The notes: a model not told the origin generated them from the letters alone. A DNA stretch of 54,733 nt from Hyphomicrobiales bacterium (GCA_027483795.1 JAIXTT010000120.1:1-54733); one strand, 5' to 3'. Shown: positions 1 to 11,407, counted from the stretch's first letter. Numbers and translations: made by a program.

Positions 1-33
1 AACCGTTCTCGCGCGGTCCCCGCACCGCGCCGG

Positions 34-110
34 GCACCCGTAGCTCAGCTGGATAGAGCGTTGCCCTCCGAAGGCAAAGGTCACACGTTCGAATCGTGTC
101 GGGTGCGCCA
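34..110 (+). tRNA. tRNA-Arg (anticodon CCG)
   Basis: This is a 77-base cloverleaf with the CCA end encoded. The acceptor arm pairs GCACCCG at 34-40 with CGGGTGC at 100-106, followed by discriminator G and CCA. The anticodon stem TTGCC/GGCAA encloses the seven-base loop CTCCGAA, so the anticodon is CCG, reading the arginine codon CGG. The T-loop TTCGAAT is canonical. It stands alone, with no other tRNA or rRNA nearby. Confidence 0.97.
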
Positions 111-553
111 TTTCCGTACAAATCCACGAACGTTCTGCGCGCCGTTCGCCTGCCCGGCGGCTTTCTCCGACCGAGGTCGGATCCCTCTCATCCGCTCCTT
201 CAGGACCGGACCGATTCGAGTGGGAGTTTTCGGCGTCCGATTCCCCTCGGCCGGGAGGAGCGGACGTCGATGACTGCGGAAAGGGTCGGTGACGACGTGC
301 GCCGGTCTCGTGCCGACAGGCGGCCCGGTTGTTGGAAGGCGTGGGCCATACCCCCGTGCGGTCACTGAAAAACCTGCCGAAATGTGCCGCATCCGCAAAG
401 CCGCACGCGAAGCCCGCTTCGGCGATGCGCTCGTCGCTATAGGACGGTTTCCGAAAGCGGAAGAAAGCGTATAAATCCCGTTGGAAATGCGACGGATGGC
501 CGGAGCTCCGACCGGATCTCCGACACGCATTCGATCCACTCGAGGAGAACAAG
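111..553. other. Intergenic region between tRNA-Arg and the first TRAP operon
   Basis: No convincing gene is seen in these 443 bases; the open frames are short, arginine/serine-rich and lack family features. An inverted repeat TTCCG-AAAG-CGGAA lies at 449-462, about 90 bases upstream of the dctP start, next to an A/T-richer stretch that could hold the promoter. A GGAG ribosome-binding site lies just before 554. I cannot name a regulator for the repeat. Confidence 0.5.
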
Positions 554-1606
554 ATGCAAGTCAATCGACGGGTTGCCCTTCAGGGGTTCGGCGCTGCGCT
601 GGCGACGCCGTTCATCGCGCCGAGCGCACGAGCGCAGGCCGTCACCACATTGCGTCTCCACCACTTCCTTCCGCCCGTGTCGAACGTGCACGCCAAGGTG
701 CTGGTGCCTTGGGTGCGCAAGGTCGAGGCCGAGAGTCAGGGCAAGATCAAGATCGACATTTTCCCGGCCATGCAGCTCGGCGGCACGCCGCCTCAGCTGT
801 TCGATCAGGCCCGTGACGGCGTGGTCGACATCGTCTGGACGCTGCCGGGCTATACGCCGGGGCGCTTCCCCGTGAGCGAGGTGTTCGAGCTGCCCTTCAT
901 CGCATCGAAGCGCGGCATCGTGAATTCCCTCGCAGCGCAGGAGTTCGCCGACATCCACCTCAAGGATGAGGTCAAGGATGTGAAGCTGCTGGCATATTGG
1001 GCGCATGACGCCGGCGTGATCCATGCCAACAAGGCCGTCCGTACGATGGACGATCTCAAGGGCCTGAAGCTGCGCAATCCCACGCGTCTGGCGGGTGAAG
1101 CCCTGAAGGCGCTCGGCGCGGTCTCGGTCGGCATGCCGGTTCCGCAGGTGCCCGAAAGCCTCGCGCAGCGCGTGATCGACGGCGCCGTCATCCCGTGGGA
1201 GGTCGTGCCTGCCGTGAAGGTTCACGAGCTGGTTCGATTCCACACCGAACTGCCGGGTTCGCCGACGCTTTACACGGCCGGCTTCTTCCTCACGATGAAC
1301 AAGGCCAAGTATGAGGCCCTGCCCGCCGATGCCCGCGCCGTGATCGACGCCAATTCCGGGCAGGCCTTCGCCCGTATGGCGGGTCCGATGTGGGACAACG
1401 AGGCCGTGGCCGTTTCGGCGATGGTTCGCGCCCGCCCCGGCAACACGATCAGCGTCATCTCGGAAGAAGAGAAGGCCAAATGGATCGCGGCCACCTTGCC
1501 GGTGCATGCCGCCTGGATCGAGCAGGTCAAGGCGCGGGGTCTTGACGGCGCCAAGCTGATCGCGGAAGTCCGCGCGCTGGTGGCGAAGCATGAGGCTTCG
1601 AGCTGA
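554..1606 (+). CDS. dctP: TRAP transporter substrate-binding protein (DctP family)
   Basis: A 350-residue periplasmic binding protein for a tripartite ATP-independent transporter. The N-terminus has a twin-arginine-like or Sec signal (residues 1 to about 28, ending SARAQA). The mature part carries the DctP pattern: an LHHFLPP start, a central LKLRNPT segment whose arginine normally pairs with the substrate carboxylate, and an RVIDGAV segment. It heads an operon with dctQ, dctM and pobA, so the ligand is probably an aromatic carboxylate such as 4-hydroxybenzoate; that is inference from context. The start is chosen by the GGAG site a few bases upstream and by the signal peptide. The gap to dctQ (177 bases) is larger than the other gaps in the operon. 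Confidence 0.93.
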   Translation: MQVNRRVALQGFGAALATPFIAPSARAQAVTTLRLHHFLPPVSNVHAKVLVPWVRKVEAESQGKIKIDIFPAMQLGGTPPQLFDQARDGVVDIVWTLPGYTPGRFPVSEVFELPFIASKRGIVNSLAAQEFADIHLKDEVKDVKLLAYWAHDAGVIHANKAVRTMDDLKGLKLRNPTRLAGEALKALGAVSVGMPVPQVPESLAQRVIDGAVIPWEVVPAVKVHELVRFHTELPGSPTLYTAGFFLTMNKAKYEALPADARAVIDANSGQAFARMAGPMWDNEAVAVSAMVRARPGNTISVISEEEKAKWIAATLPVHAAWIEQVKARGLDGAKLIAEVRALVAKHEASS

Positions 1607-1783
1607 GGCGCAGTGATCCGATTTCGAGCCGCATGCCCGGCGACTCGGGCGATGTCGAAGTCCGGGGGCGTCGATCGCGTCGCCCTCGGATGAGCTTTCG
1701 ACCGGCGCGGATCGTCGATCGCGGTCCTCGTCGGAAGCATCCGAGCCGCCTCGCGATCCCTCGATCTCTCGTATGGGGCGACG

Positions 1784-2295
1784 ATGACGCTTCCTGACGC
1801 ACCCATCCCCCCCGCTCCACCGCTGATCGAGCGGTTGACCGGGCCCGTCGCGATATTCGGGGGCCTTCTGGCGCTGGCCGTCGCGGGGCTCGTCGTCGTC
1901 AGCGTGCTCGGGCGCCGGTTCTTCTCGATGCCGATCGAGGGTGACTTCGAATTCGTCAAGATGGCGACGGCGATCGGCGTGTTCGCCTATCTCCCCTATA
2001 CGCAGGCACGGCGCGGCAACATCATGGTGGATACGTTCACCGGCCGGATGGGAGAGGTCACGAGAAACAGGCTCGATGCGCTCTGGGATCTGTCCTACGG
2101 CGTCTTCATGGCCTTCTGCGCCTGGGGCCTGTTCAACGGGGCGCGCGACGCCTTGCGCTCCGGCGAGACCACCATGCAGCTGCAGCTCGCGGTCTGGCCC
2201 GCCATCCTGCTCTGCGCGGTGCTGTGCGTGCTGCTGGTTCTCACCTGCATCGGCACGATCGACCGTTTGATCCGCGGAACCAAGCGGGCGACGCC

Positions 2296-2299
<4 letters not shown>
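1784..2299 (+). CDS. dctQ: TRAP transporter small permease (DctQ family)
   Basis: A 171-residue membrane protein with four hydrophobic segments, the usual form of the small TRAP subunit. After a proline-rich N-terminus come segments at about residues 25-45, 60-75, 95-115 and 130-155; the loop QARRGNIMVDTF resembles the conserved DctQ linker. It bridges the binding protein and the large permease. Its stop overlaps the dctM start by ATGA, so the two are translationally coupled. The start follows a weak GGGGCGAC site. Confidence 0.9.
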
Positions 2300-4933
<2,634 letters not shown>

Positions 4934-5281
4934 CCGACGGTCCGTCCGGGTGGAGCCTCCCCCCGCACCGGGCCGGAGGCGGTGATCCCTCCGACACGGG
5001 CATCATCGGCCGGGGATCGCGCCTCGGCATCCGGAACGCCGATGAAGCCGCCGGCGCAGGACGGCGGCGCGTCCTGCAAGGTCGCTTCGATCGTCGAGAC
5101 GGCCGAAGCGATGCGCGGCAGTCGTTCCTATCGTCAAAACGTATCATGTCACGTATCCATTCGATGAATGGGCATACCTTCAATGGTCATGACGGCAGCA
5201 ATATTTTCATGTCGATGGATTTGAATCGTTCTTCCTTTCAATGAATACTTCAAATCCGCGTCCAGCCCCGCACCGGAGACG
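4934..5281. other. Intergenic region and probable promoter of the HWE kinase operon
   Basis: The first half is GC-rich with no credible gene. From about 5130 to 5260 the DNA becomes clearly A/T-richer than its surroundings and holds a perfect inverted repeat CCATTC-GAT-GAATGG at 5157-5171. This stretch probably contains the promoter and perhaps an operator for the kinase gene at 5282. I do not recognise the binding factor. Confidence 0.45.
5157..5171. repeat. Inverted repeat upstream of the kinase gene
   Basis: CCATTC and GAATGG form six-base arms around GAT inside an A/T-rich region about 110 bases upstream of the kinase start. It could be an operator; no known regulator consensus is matched. 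Confidence 0.35.
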
Positions 5282-6352
5282 ATGATGGTGGAAGAGCGTT
5301 TCAAATCGGCGGGGCAGATCGCGAGCGAAACGCATGTCGAAACGATCCGGCAAGCGGGCGGTCCTTTCGTGGCCGCAGCGATCCGGTCCCGGTTGCCGAT
5401 GATCTTCATCGACCCTCACCTCCCCGGTAATCCGATCGTTTTCGCAAACGACAGCTTTCTGTCGCGAACGGGCTTCGACCGGAATGAAGTGATGGGCCGC
5501 GGCATCGAATTCCTGTTGGGTCCGAAAAGCGACCCCGAGCTCATCGCTCAGATCAACGCGGCATTCAACGAGACCTTCGATCGCGTTTATCCGGAAATCG
5601 GCTATTACTGCAAAGACGGAAGCCTCTTCTGGGCAATAACGCTGATAAGCCCGGTCTTTTCGGGTGAGGCCATACAGCATTATTTTCTATCTTATCTTGA
5701 CGTCACGGAGCGTCGTCAAGAAGAGATGCGGCTTCGTTTCTTGATGAACGAATTGAACCACCGAACCCAGAATACGCTGGCGATCGTACAAGCCATCGCA
5801 AGGCAGACCCTGCGGGGAAAGGCGCCGCAAGAAGCGGTCGAGGGATTCGAAGGCCGGGTCATCGCCTTGTCCAAGGCCCATGCTCTGCTCGGCGCGGAGC
5901 AGTGGTACGGCGTCGATCTCGGCGAACTCGTCGCGCGAACACTGGAGCCGTTCGGCTTCGGCGGACCTTCGAGGCCTTTCGCCGTCGAGGGCGCCTCCGT
6001 CCGCGTGCCGCCCAAGGCGGCTTTGACCTTGGCGATGGTGGTGCATGAGCTCGCGACCAACGCCGTCAAGCACGGCTCGCTCTCGAAGGCCGCGACGGGT
6101 CTCGTCTCCGTCACATGGGACATGGCGAAGGACGCCGACGGGAAGGGCGTTCTGCGGTTGAACTGGCGGGAAAGCGGGGGGCCTCTCGTCGCCGGTCCGA
6201 CGAGGAAGGGCTTCGGCTCCCATCTGATCGAAAACGTATTGGCGAAGGAATTGGGCGGAACGATCACGCTCGATTATCCGCCCGAAGGCCTCGCGTGCAC
6301 GATCGAGATATCGATCGCGAACGACGAATGGGGTCTCAAGAATGAGCCATGA
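5282..6352 (+). CDS. LOV-like PAS / HWE-family sensor histidine kinase
   Basis: A 356-residue soluble sensor kinase. Residues about 35-145 form a PAS domain of LOV type (NPIVFANDSFLSRTGF, then GPKSDPE, then KDGSLFW and DVTERR). Where LOV photosensors have the flavin-binding GRNCRFLQG, this protein has GRGIEFLLG (72-80), so the adduct cysteine is Ile75 and other flavin contacts are changed too. The kinase part is HWE type: H-box ELNHRTQN with phosphoacceptor His160, VVHELATNAVKHG with His255 and Asn260, and the W-x-E motif LNWRESGG with Trp295 and Glu297. It overlaps the following response-regulator gene by 11 bases, so that is its likely partner. The input signal is unknown and probably not blue light. 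Confidence 0.9.
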   Translation: MMVEERFKSAGQIASETHVETIRQAGGPFVAAAIRSRLPMIFIDPHLPGNPIVFANDSFLSRTGFDRNEVMGRGIEFLLGPKSDPELIAQINAAFNETFDRVYPEIGYYCKDGSLFWAITLISPVFSGEAIQHYFLSYLDVTERRQEEMRLRFLMNELNHRTQNTLAIVQAIARQTLRGKAPQEAVEGFEGRVIALSKAHALLGAEQWYGVDLGELVARTLEPFGFGGPSRPFAVEGASVRVPPKAALTLAMVVHELATNAVKHGSLSKAATGLVSVTWDMAKDADGKGVLRLNWRESGGPLVAGPTRKGFGSHLIENVLAKELGGTITLDYPPEGLACTIEISIANDEWGLKNEP

Positions 6353-6746
6353 TTTATCGGGACTGCGCGTCTTGATCATCGAAGACGAAGCATTCGTCTC
6401 TTGGCTTCTGAGCGATATCTTGACCTCTCACGGGTGCATCGTGGTCGGGTCCGCCGCGAAACTGGACCAAGCACTCGCGATGATCTCGTATGCCGATTTC
6501 GATTTCGCCGTCGTCGACGTCAATCTGAACGGGGTCTCCAGCTATCCGGCCGCCGACATGCTCGAGGCCCGGCGGATCCCCTTCGTGTTCTCGACGGGCT
6601 ACGGACGGCAGGGGTTGGAGCCGGCGTATCAACGCTTCGCCGTGATCCAGAAGCCGTTCGGCGAACAGGACTTGCTGGCCGTCCTGAAGGATCTGCTCCG
6701 GCCGGGCGATGCGCCTCGGAACGGCTCGGTCGCCGGCGGGCGCTGA
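6342..6746 (+). CDS. Single-domain response regulator (receiver only)
   Basis: A 134-residue CheY-like receiver with no output domain. The acidic pair Glu14/Asp15, phosphoacceptor Asp59 (in VVDVN), Ser84/Thr85 and Lys104 (in IQKPF) are all present, so it should be phosphorylatable. The gene starts inside the end of the HWE kinase gene and the pair are translationally coupled. Such receivers usually act by protein contact, for example in phosphorelays or as phosphate sinks. It is convergent with the chaperone-like gene, separated by 10 bases. Confidence 0.92.
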   Translation: MSHDLSGLRVLIIEDEAFVSWLLSDILTSHGCIVVGSAAKLDQALAMISYADFDFAVVDVNLNGVSSYPAADMLEARRIPFVFSTGYGRQGLEPAYQRFAVIQKPFGEQDLLAVLKDLLRPGDAPRNGSVAGGR

Positions 6747-6756
6747 AGCCCCGACG

Positions 6757-7233
6757 TCAGGCGCGCATGAAGCCCGGCGCGAGCGATGCGTCGCGCGGAG
6801 CCTCCACGGTCCCGCTCGCCTCGGTCCCGCCCGCCGCGATCTCCGCGACCGCGAGCACGAGATCGCCGAAGCGTGCGGCGCTCGCAAGAACCTCCTCGAA
6901 GCCGCCGTGAGCCTCGAAGTCCCTCGAACGGAAATTGGCCCGCAGGATCGGCGTCTCCGCCTCGTCGAGGACGAAACGCCAGTCCTGAACGGCGACGGCC
7001 TCCCCGTTCAGGCGATGCAGGGTCGTCAGGGCCGCCGCGGTTCCGAGCACGCGACGCGCTTCCGGGTCGCCGAACTCCGCTTCGACGAGGATCAGTTCCT
7101 CGTCCTTGGGATTGGGCAGGATCCGGACCTTTCGTCCCTCCCACTCGAATTCATATTCGGCGGCGTCCCGGCGCGGATCGAGGCCGAGGCGACCGGCGAT
7201 CGAGAAGAGAAGAGACCTGAAGGCGGACGACAT
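6757..7233 (-). CDS. Type III secretion chaperone-like protein (CesT/Tir-chaperone type fold)
   Basis: A 158-residue small, acidic, cysteine-free cytoplasmic protein. Its predicted order (N-terminal helix FRSLLFSIAGRLG, strands YEFEWEGRKVRILP and EELILVEAEFG, helix ARRVLGTAAALTTLHRLN, strands DWRFVLDE and PILRANFR, C-terminal helix FEEVLASAARFGDLVLAVAEI) matches class I type III chaperones such as CesT. I have no strict sequence motif for the family, so this is a fold-level guess. It is 69 bases downstream of the 366-residue gene on the same strand, the usual layout of an effector and its dedicated chaperone. No secretion-apparatus genes are in the window. Alternative: an unrelated small protein of similar topology. 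Confidence 0.55.
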   Translation of the reverse strand: MSSAFRSLLFSIAGRLGLDPRRDAAEYEFEWEGRKVRILPNPKDEELILVEAEFGDPEARRVLGTAAALTTLHRLNGEAVAVQDWRFVLDEAETPILRANFRSRDFEAHGGFEEVLASAARFGDLVLAVAEIAAGGTEASGTVEAPRDASLAPGFMRA

Positions 7234-7302
7234 GGACGCAGGCCCCGAATCGGAAAGGGATCCCCCGCCGGATCGACGGGGGATCTTTCGAAAGAAGCAC
7301 GA

Positions 7303-8403
7303 TCAGGCCTTGATGACCACCTCCCGCTCCACCTTCCGCTGTCCGCGCTCCGCATGTTCGGCGCGCCGGGCGTCGACGAGGGCGTTGAGCTTGAAGTCGG
7401 CATGCGGGACGAGGGCCGATTCCAACGGGAGCCGGAATTTGTCCACCGCGTCGTAGCGCCAACCCGTTTCCTTGGTGATGGCGCCGCCGCCGGGCATGAA
7501 GACCCTTTCCTTCAGGTCGGCGCGGATTTCACGCTTCATGACGAGATCGGTTCCGTTGAAGGCGATGGTCCCTTCGAATTGGATGTCGTCCTCGCTGACC
7601 GCCGGGATAAAGCCCAACTGCAGGCAAGCATCGCCGACCGCTACATTATGGGTGTTCTGCTCGAAGAAGCAGAGCACGTTGTTCATGGCGTTCTGCATCC
7701 GCTCCTTGTCCTCGGCGGGGATGCCGAGCTTCTCCGTGAAGAAGCCCTTCAGCGTCGTGAAGTTGTCTTCCTGACTGCGGCCCTCGAGGCCCGGGCGGAT
7801 CGTGAGGACGCCGTTTTCGATATCGACGCGGCCGCGGTTGACGATGTCGCCGTAGAAGCTCGAGCTGAGCTTCATGCCGTCACGCTCCGTCCCTAGGCTG
7901 CGGTTGGGATAGCCGAGGTCGAACGCCTTGATCGCGGGCTCGCCCTCCAAAGTCCCGAGGTCGCGCCTTTGGAGCTCTCCCCTGAGCTTGTCCACGCCCA
8001 TCAGGGTCTCGACTGTGCGGAAGGCCGAGAGAACCTTGTCGCGATGGAGATCGAACCGGTCGTCGCCATCCTTCAAGTACCCGAGAAACTCTTGCCCCGC
8101 CTTCACTCCGAACCGGTCACCGACGATCTTGGCGAGGGTCGCCGCCGTCAGGTCGCTGCGGTCGCCCTTGAAGAGGCGGGCCACGCCGCTCTGCTTGCCG
8201 AGCGCCAGCTCGCCCGTTCCGCTGCCGTGTTTGACGCGGACAGTCACGTTCTTCTTCAGAGCGGACACGTAGGACTTGAGCTCGGCATAGCCTTTGCTCT
8301 CGCGGTCGACCTTGCGCTCGCCCTCCTCGACGCGGTTCTGCATGTGCTTGCGGGTCGCCGCGACGCTGCCCATGCCCATGTTTCCGAGCTTGAGATCCTT
8401 CAT
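7303..8403 (-). CDS. Unrecognised cytoplasmic protein, possible secreted effector
   Basis: A 366-residue protein I cannot assign. There is no signal peptide and no membrane segment. The N-terminal 50 residues are polar and charged (starting MKDLKLGNMGMGS), a middle part reads TVRVKHGSGTGELALGK then a helical stretch, and the C-terminal half is mixed alpha/beta with two cysteines and a basic tail ending REVVIKA. The start at 8403 is chosen by a strong upstream GGGAGAAGG site; the frame stays open far beyond it only because it runs antisense to phoX. The downstream chaperone-like gene is the only functional hint and suggests a type III style substrate; that is speculative. Divergent from phoX. 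Confidence 0.8.
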   Translation of the reverse strand: MKDLKLGNMGMGSVAATRKHMQNRVEEGERKVDRESKGYAELKSYVSALKKNVTVRVKHGSGTGELALGKQSGVARLFKGDRSDLTAATLAKIVGDRFGVKAGQEFLGYLKDGDDRFDLHRDKVLSAFRTVETLMGVDKLRGELQRRDLGTLEGEPAIKAFDLGYPNRSLGTERDGMKLSSSFYGDIVNRGRVDIENGVLTIRPGLEGRSQEDNFTTLKGFFTEKLGIPAEDKERMQNAMNNVLCFFEQNTHNVAVGDACLQLGFIPAVSEDDIQFEGTIAFNGTDLVMKREIRADLKERVFMPGGGAITKETGWRYDAVDKFRLPLESALVPHADFKLNALVDARRAEHAERGQRKVEREVVIKA

Positions 8404-8558
8404 TCGACCTTCTCCCGCTTCACTTGTCCGACGGCGTCGGCGTGTCTCTTGTCGGGTGCATATTGGCCCGCCTCGTCTCGGGACGTCAGTGCGCGGGCGC
8501 ACATGTCGAAAAGAGGGGGGCGTCGTCGTCCTCGCCTCCGCCGCTTCCGGTCGACGCG

Positions 8559-8576
8559 CCGTGACCGAAGCGTCAC
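8559..8576 (+). promoter_or_regulatory. Putative Pho box upstream of phoX
   Basis: CCGTGAC-CGAA-GCGTCAC: two seven-base units at the 11-base spacing of the PhoB consensus (CTGTCAT-N4-CTGTCAT), 70 bases before the phoX start. The match per unit is moderate. The same bases also form an inverted repeat (CCGTGAC/GTCACGG), so another dimeric regulator is possible. Support comes from the gene's function and from closer matches elsewhere in the window. Confidence 0.45.
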
Positions 8577-8646
8577 GGAGATCGTCTATCCTGTCCGAGG
8601 CCCGCGACGACGCGCTCGGCCTTGGAAGGACGACGGGAGAGACGAG

Positions 8647-10710
8647 ATGACCGAACCGAAAGCGGGTTATGAATTCGACTATGCGGACGTCGCCGAGACG
8701 CCGGGCTACGAGCATGGCGACGAGCCCCTGTGCAACCTGTCGCCGAACCCGACCTTCTACGACGTCGTCGACGCGCGCACCTCGCGCCGCGGCTTCCTGA
8801 TCGGCGGCCTCTCGGCCGCGGTCACGGGCGTCTTCGGCCTCGGCTTGACCGTCCCGCCCGCAAGCGCGCAGACCGCCGCCCGGGCCGGTTCGTCCCTTCT
8901 CGGCTTCACGCCCGTTCCGATCAGCGAGGCGGATGCGATCGTGGTTCCGAACGGTTACCGCGTGCAGGTTCTGGCCCCGCTCGGGACCCCCCTCGCGAAA
9001 GCCGGGCCCGCCTATCGCGACGGCGCCGATACGGGCGCCGATCAGGAACTGCAGATCGGCAGCCACCATGATGCGATCCACTATTTTCCGATCGACGGCT
9101 CGTCGACGGACGGTCTCCTCGTGATCAATCACGAATATGTCGAACCGCGCATGCTGCATGCGTCCTATCGCGGCCGTCCGCAGCGCGAGTCCGCCGTGGA
9201 GATCGCGAACGACCGGCGCGTCGCCGACGAAGTGCTGAAGGAGATCAACGCGCACGGCGTCAGCATCGTGCGCATCGGCCGCGGCGCCGACGGCAACTGG
9301 GCCGTGGTGGACGATCGGCGCAACCGCCGCATCACGGGCCGGACCCCGATCGCGATCAGCGGCCCGGTGCGCGGCACGCGCCACGTCGTCACGAAATACA
9401 GCCCCGACGGAACGCGCACGCGCGGCACGCTCAACAATTGCGCGCACGGCGTGACCCCGTGGAACACCTATCTGACGGCCGAGGAGAATTGGGCGGGCTA
9501 TTTCCGCAACGCCGACCAGAAGGATCAGAAGCCGAGTCTGCCGCGCGAACATGCCCGTTACGGCGTCGTCGCGGGCGGCCGGTCGCGCTATGCGTGGGAA
9601 CTGGCTGCGGGCGGGGCCGACGAGTATGTCCGCTTCGACGCCTCGAGCCGCGGGGCGAGCGCCGCCGAAGACTATCGCAACGAACCCAACGCCTTCGGCT
9701 GGATGGTCGAGATCGACCCCTATGATCCCGGTTCGACGCCGGTCAAGCGCACGCATCTCGGACGCTTCGCCCATGAGGGCGTCGTCTTCGCGCCGGCGGT
9801 GCAGGGGCGGCCGGTCGTGTGCTACTCGGGCGACGATTCGCGCTTCGAATACATCTACAAATTCGTGTCCGCGAAGCCTTACGATCGTGCGACCGCCGAC
9901 GGCTCGCTGCTCGACGAGGGCACGCTCTATGCCGCGAAGTTCAATGCGGACGGCACGGGCGAATGGCTGGCGCTGGCGCCGGGGCGGAACGGTCTGACGC
10001 CGGCCGAAGGCTTTGCCGACCTCGCCGACATCCTGGTGAACACGCGCCTTGCCGCGGACAAGGCGGGGGCGACCAAGATGGACCGTCCGGAATGGGGCGC
10101 GGTCGATCCGAAAACGGGCGAAGTCTACTTCACCCTCACCAACAACACGTCGCGGACGGAGGCTCAGGTCGACCCGGTCAATCCGCGCGCGCGCAACCAG
10201 TTCGGCCAGATCGTTCGCTGGACCGAAGAGGGCGGCGACCACGCCGCCGCCCGCTTCCGCTGGGAACTCTTCGTGATCGCGGGTCCCGCGAGCCAAAGCC
10301 GGACGCTCGGCGGCGGCTCCCTCGGCAACGACAATCTGTTCGCTTGCCCGGACGGCATCTGGTTCGACGCCGATGCGCGCCTCTGGATCCAGACGGACAT
10401 CGGAGAATCCGAGCAGAACCGCGGCGACCTCGCCGTCATGGGCAACAACGCGATGCTCGCCGCCGACCCGCGCACCGGCGAAATCCGTCGCTTTCTCACG
10501 GGTCCGAAGGGGCAGGAGATCACGGGCGTGATCACCACGCCGGACCAGAGGACCATGTTCGTCAACGTCCAGCACCCGGGCGCCACGACCTCGGCCGAGG
10601 ACTTCGGCGCGGGCCGCTTCGTCTCGAACTGGCCCGACGGCGGCACGGCGATGCCGCGTTCGGCGACCGTCGTCATCACGCGCATCGACGGCGGCAAGAT
10701 CGGAGCCTGA
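8647..10710 (+). CDS. phoX: PhoX-family alkaline phosphatase (DUF839)
   Basis: A 687-residue exported phosphatase that should release phosphate from phosphoesters in the periplasm or outside the cell. The family is monomeric and uses calcium and iron. A long N-terminal tail precedes a Tat signal (SRRGFLIGG at about residues 40-48, then a hydrophobic run ending PASAQ). Recognisable PhoX segments include LLVINHEYVEPRMLH, NCAHGVTPWNTYLTAEENW, GRFAHEG and GNDNLFACPDG. The ATG follows GACGAG and is the first that keeps the tail of usual length. A Pho-box-like repeat lies 70 bases upstream and a hairpin terminator just after the gene. It fits with the nearby phosphonate island. Confidence 0.95.
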   Translation: MTEPKAGYEFDYADVAETPGYEHGDEPLCNLSPNPTFYDVVDARTSRRGFLIGGLSAAVTGVFGLGLTVPPASAQTAARAGSSLLGFTPVPISEADAIVVPNGYRVQVLAPLGTPLAKAGPAYRDGADTGADQELQIGSHHDAIHYFPIDGSSTDGLLVINHEYVEPRMLHASYRGRPQRESAVEIANDRRVADEVLKEINAHGVSIVRIGRGADGNWAVVDDRRNRRITGRTPIAISGPVRGTRHVVTKYSPDGTRTRGTLNNCAHGVTPWNTYLTAEENWAGYFRNADQKDQKPSLPREHARYGVVAGGRSRYAWELAAGGADEYVRFDASSRGASAAEDYRNEPNAFGWMVEIDPYDPGSTPVKRTHLGRFAHEGVVFAPAVQGRPVVCYSGDDSRFEYIYKFVSAKPYDRATADGSLLDEGTLYAAKFNADGTGEWLALAPGRNGLTPAEGFADLADILVNTRLAADKAGATKMDRPEWGAVDPKTGEVYFTLTNNTSRTEAQVDPVNPRARNQFGQIVRWTEEGGDHAAARFRWELFVIAGPASQSRTLGGGSLGNDNLFACPDGIWFDADARLWIQTDIGESEQNRGDLAVMGNNAMLAADPRTGEIRRFLTGPKGQEITGVITTPDQRTMFVNVQHPGATTSAEDFGAGRFVSNWPDGGTAMPRSATVVITRIDGGKIGA

Positions 10711-10738
10711 CGCATCGCCCCGAGCGATGAAAAACGGT

Positions 10739-10766
10739 GCGGCGGCCGAGAGCCGCCGCGCTTTCC
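10739..10766. terminator. Bidirectional hairpin terminator between phoX and yceI
   Basis: An eight-base perfect stem GCGGCGGC/GCCGCCGC with loop CGAGA at 10739-10759. On the plus strand it is followed by GCTTTCC, and on the minus strand by a run of five T a few bases later, so it can serve both converging genes. Confidence 0.75.
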
Positions 10767-10819
10767 TCCGGATCGGATCGGCCACGGTCGCGCGACGGCC
10801 CGTACCGTGTTCGTCCGCG

Positions 10820-11407
10820 TCACGGCACGCGGCGGGCCGTGACGTCGAAGATCACCGCGACATCGAGCCCGGCGACGGTCGTGCCGCCCCATTGCCCCTG
10901 ACCTATGCCGAACTGCGTCCGGACGAGGGTCCCTCGTCCCCGCGTGTGCGCCTCGTCCCCCGCAACGACCAAGGTGAAGGTCAACGTCAAGGGACGTACG
11001 CCGTCGCGCAACCTGAGCGTTCCCGTCGTTTCGAAACGGTCCCCGCCGAGCGCCCGAAACCCTTCGGCTTCGAACACGGCGAACGGTATGCGGCCGCTGT
11101 CGAACCAGTCCGGCCCCGTCATCATCTCGTCGCGCCGCCGCTCCCCCGTCGTCGCAGAGGCGGTTTCGACCACCACGCGCAAGCGCGCGGCCCCGGGATC
11201 CGCCGAGTCGAAACGGATCTCGGCCGTCCAACGGGCGAACCGGCCTGAGACGGGGTTGCCCGTCTCGACGAGTTCGAAACCGAGCGTGGAACGCCGAGGG
11301 TCCACCGCCCACTCCGTCGCCGATGCAGGCCCGCCGATCGCAAGCGCACATGCGAGCAGAAGCCCGCCGGACCCGATACGGAGAGTTGCCGGGCTCCTGA
11401 TCATCAT
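10820..11407 (-). CDS. YceI-family periplasmic protein
   Basis: A 195-residue secreted lipocalin-like beta-barrel. The signal peptide covers residues 1 to about 30 (hydrophobic core LLLACALAIGG, cut near ASATE). The mature start TEWAVDPRRSTLGFELVETG and later RRRDEMMTGPDWFDS and TTVAGLDVAVIFDV are YceI hallmarks. The family binds polyprenyl or other amphiphilic lipids; the exact role is uncertain. The start at 11407 overlaps the cytochrome b561 stop by ATGA, so the two are translationally coupled, a common pairing that suggests quinone or isoprenoid-related redox work at the membrane. Confidence 0.9.
   Translation of the reverse strand: MMIRSPATLRIGSGGLLLACALAIGGPASATEWAVDPRRSTLGFELVETGNPVSGRFARWTAEIRFDSADPGAARLRVVVETASATTGERRRDEMMTGPDWFDSGRIPFAVFEAEGFRALGGDRFETTGTLRLRDGVRPLTLTFTLVVAGDEAHTRGRGTLVRTQFGIGQGQWGGTTVAGLDVAVIFDVTARRVP

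Noticed and set aside
34-110. tRNA-Arg as an integration site of a genomic island
   Set aside because: I found no second copy of the tRNA 3' end, no integrase and no compositional break in the window.
4982-5167. A 61-codon frame between pobA and the kinase gene
   Set aside because: No ribosome-binding site or recognisable features; it runs from GC-rich spacer into the A/T-rich promoter region.
8404-10785. Upstream extension of the 366-residue minus-strand gene to 1160 codons
   Set aside because: The extension is antisense to phoX; a strong ribosome-binding site marks the true start at 8403.
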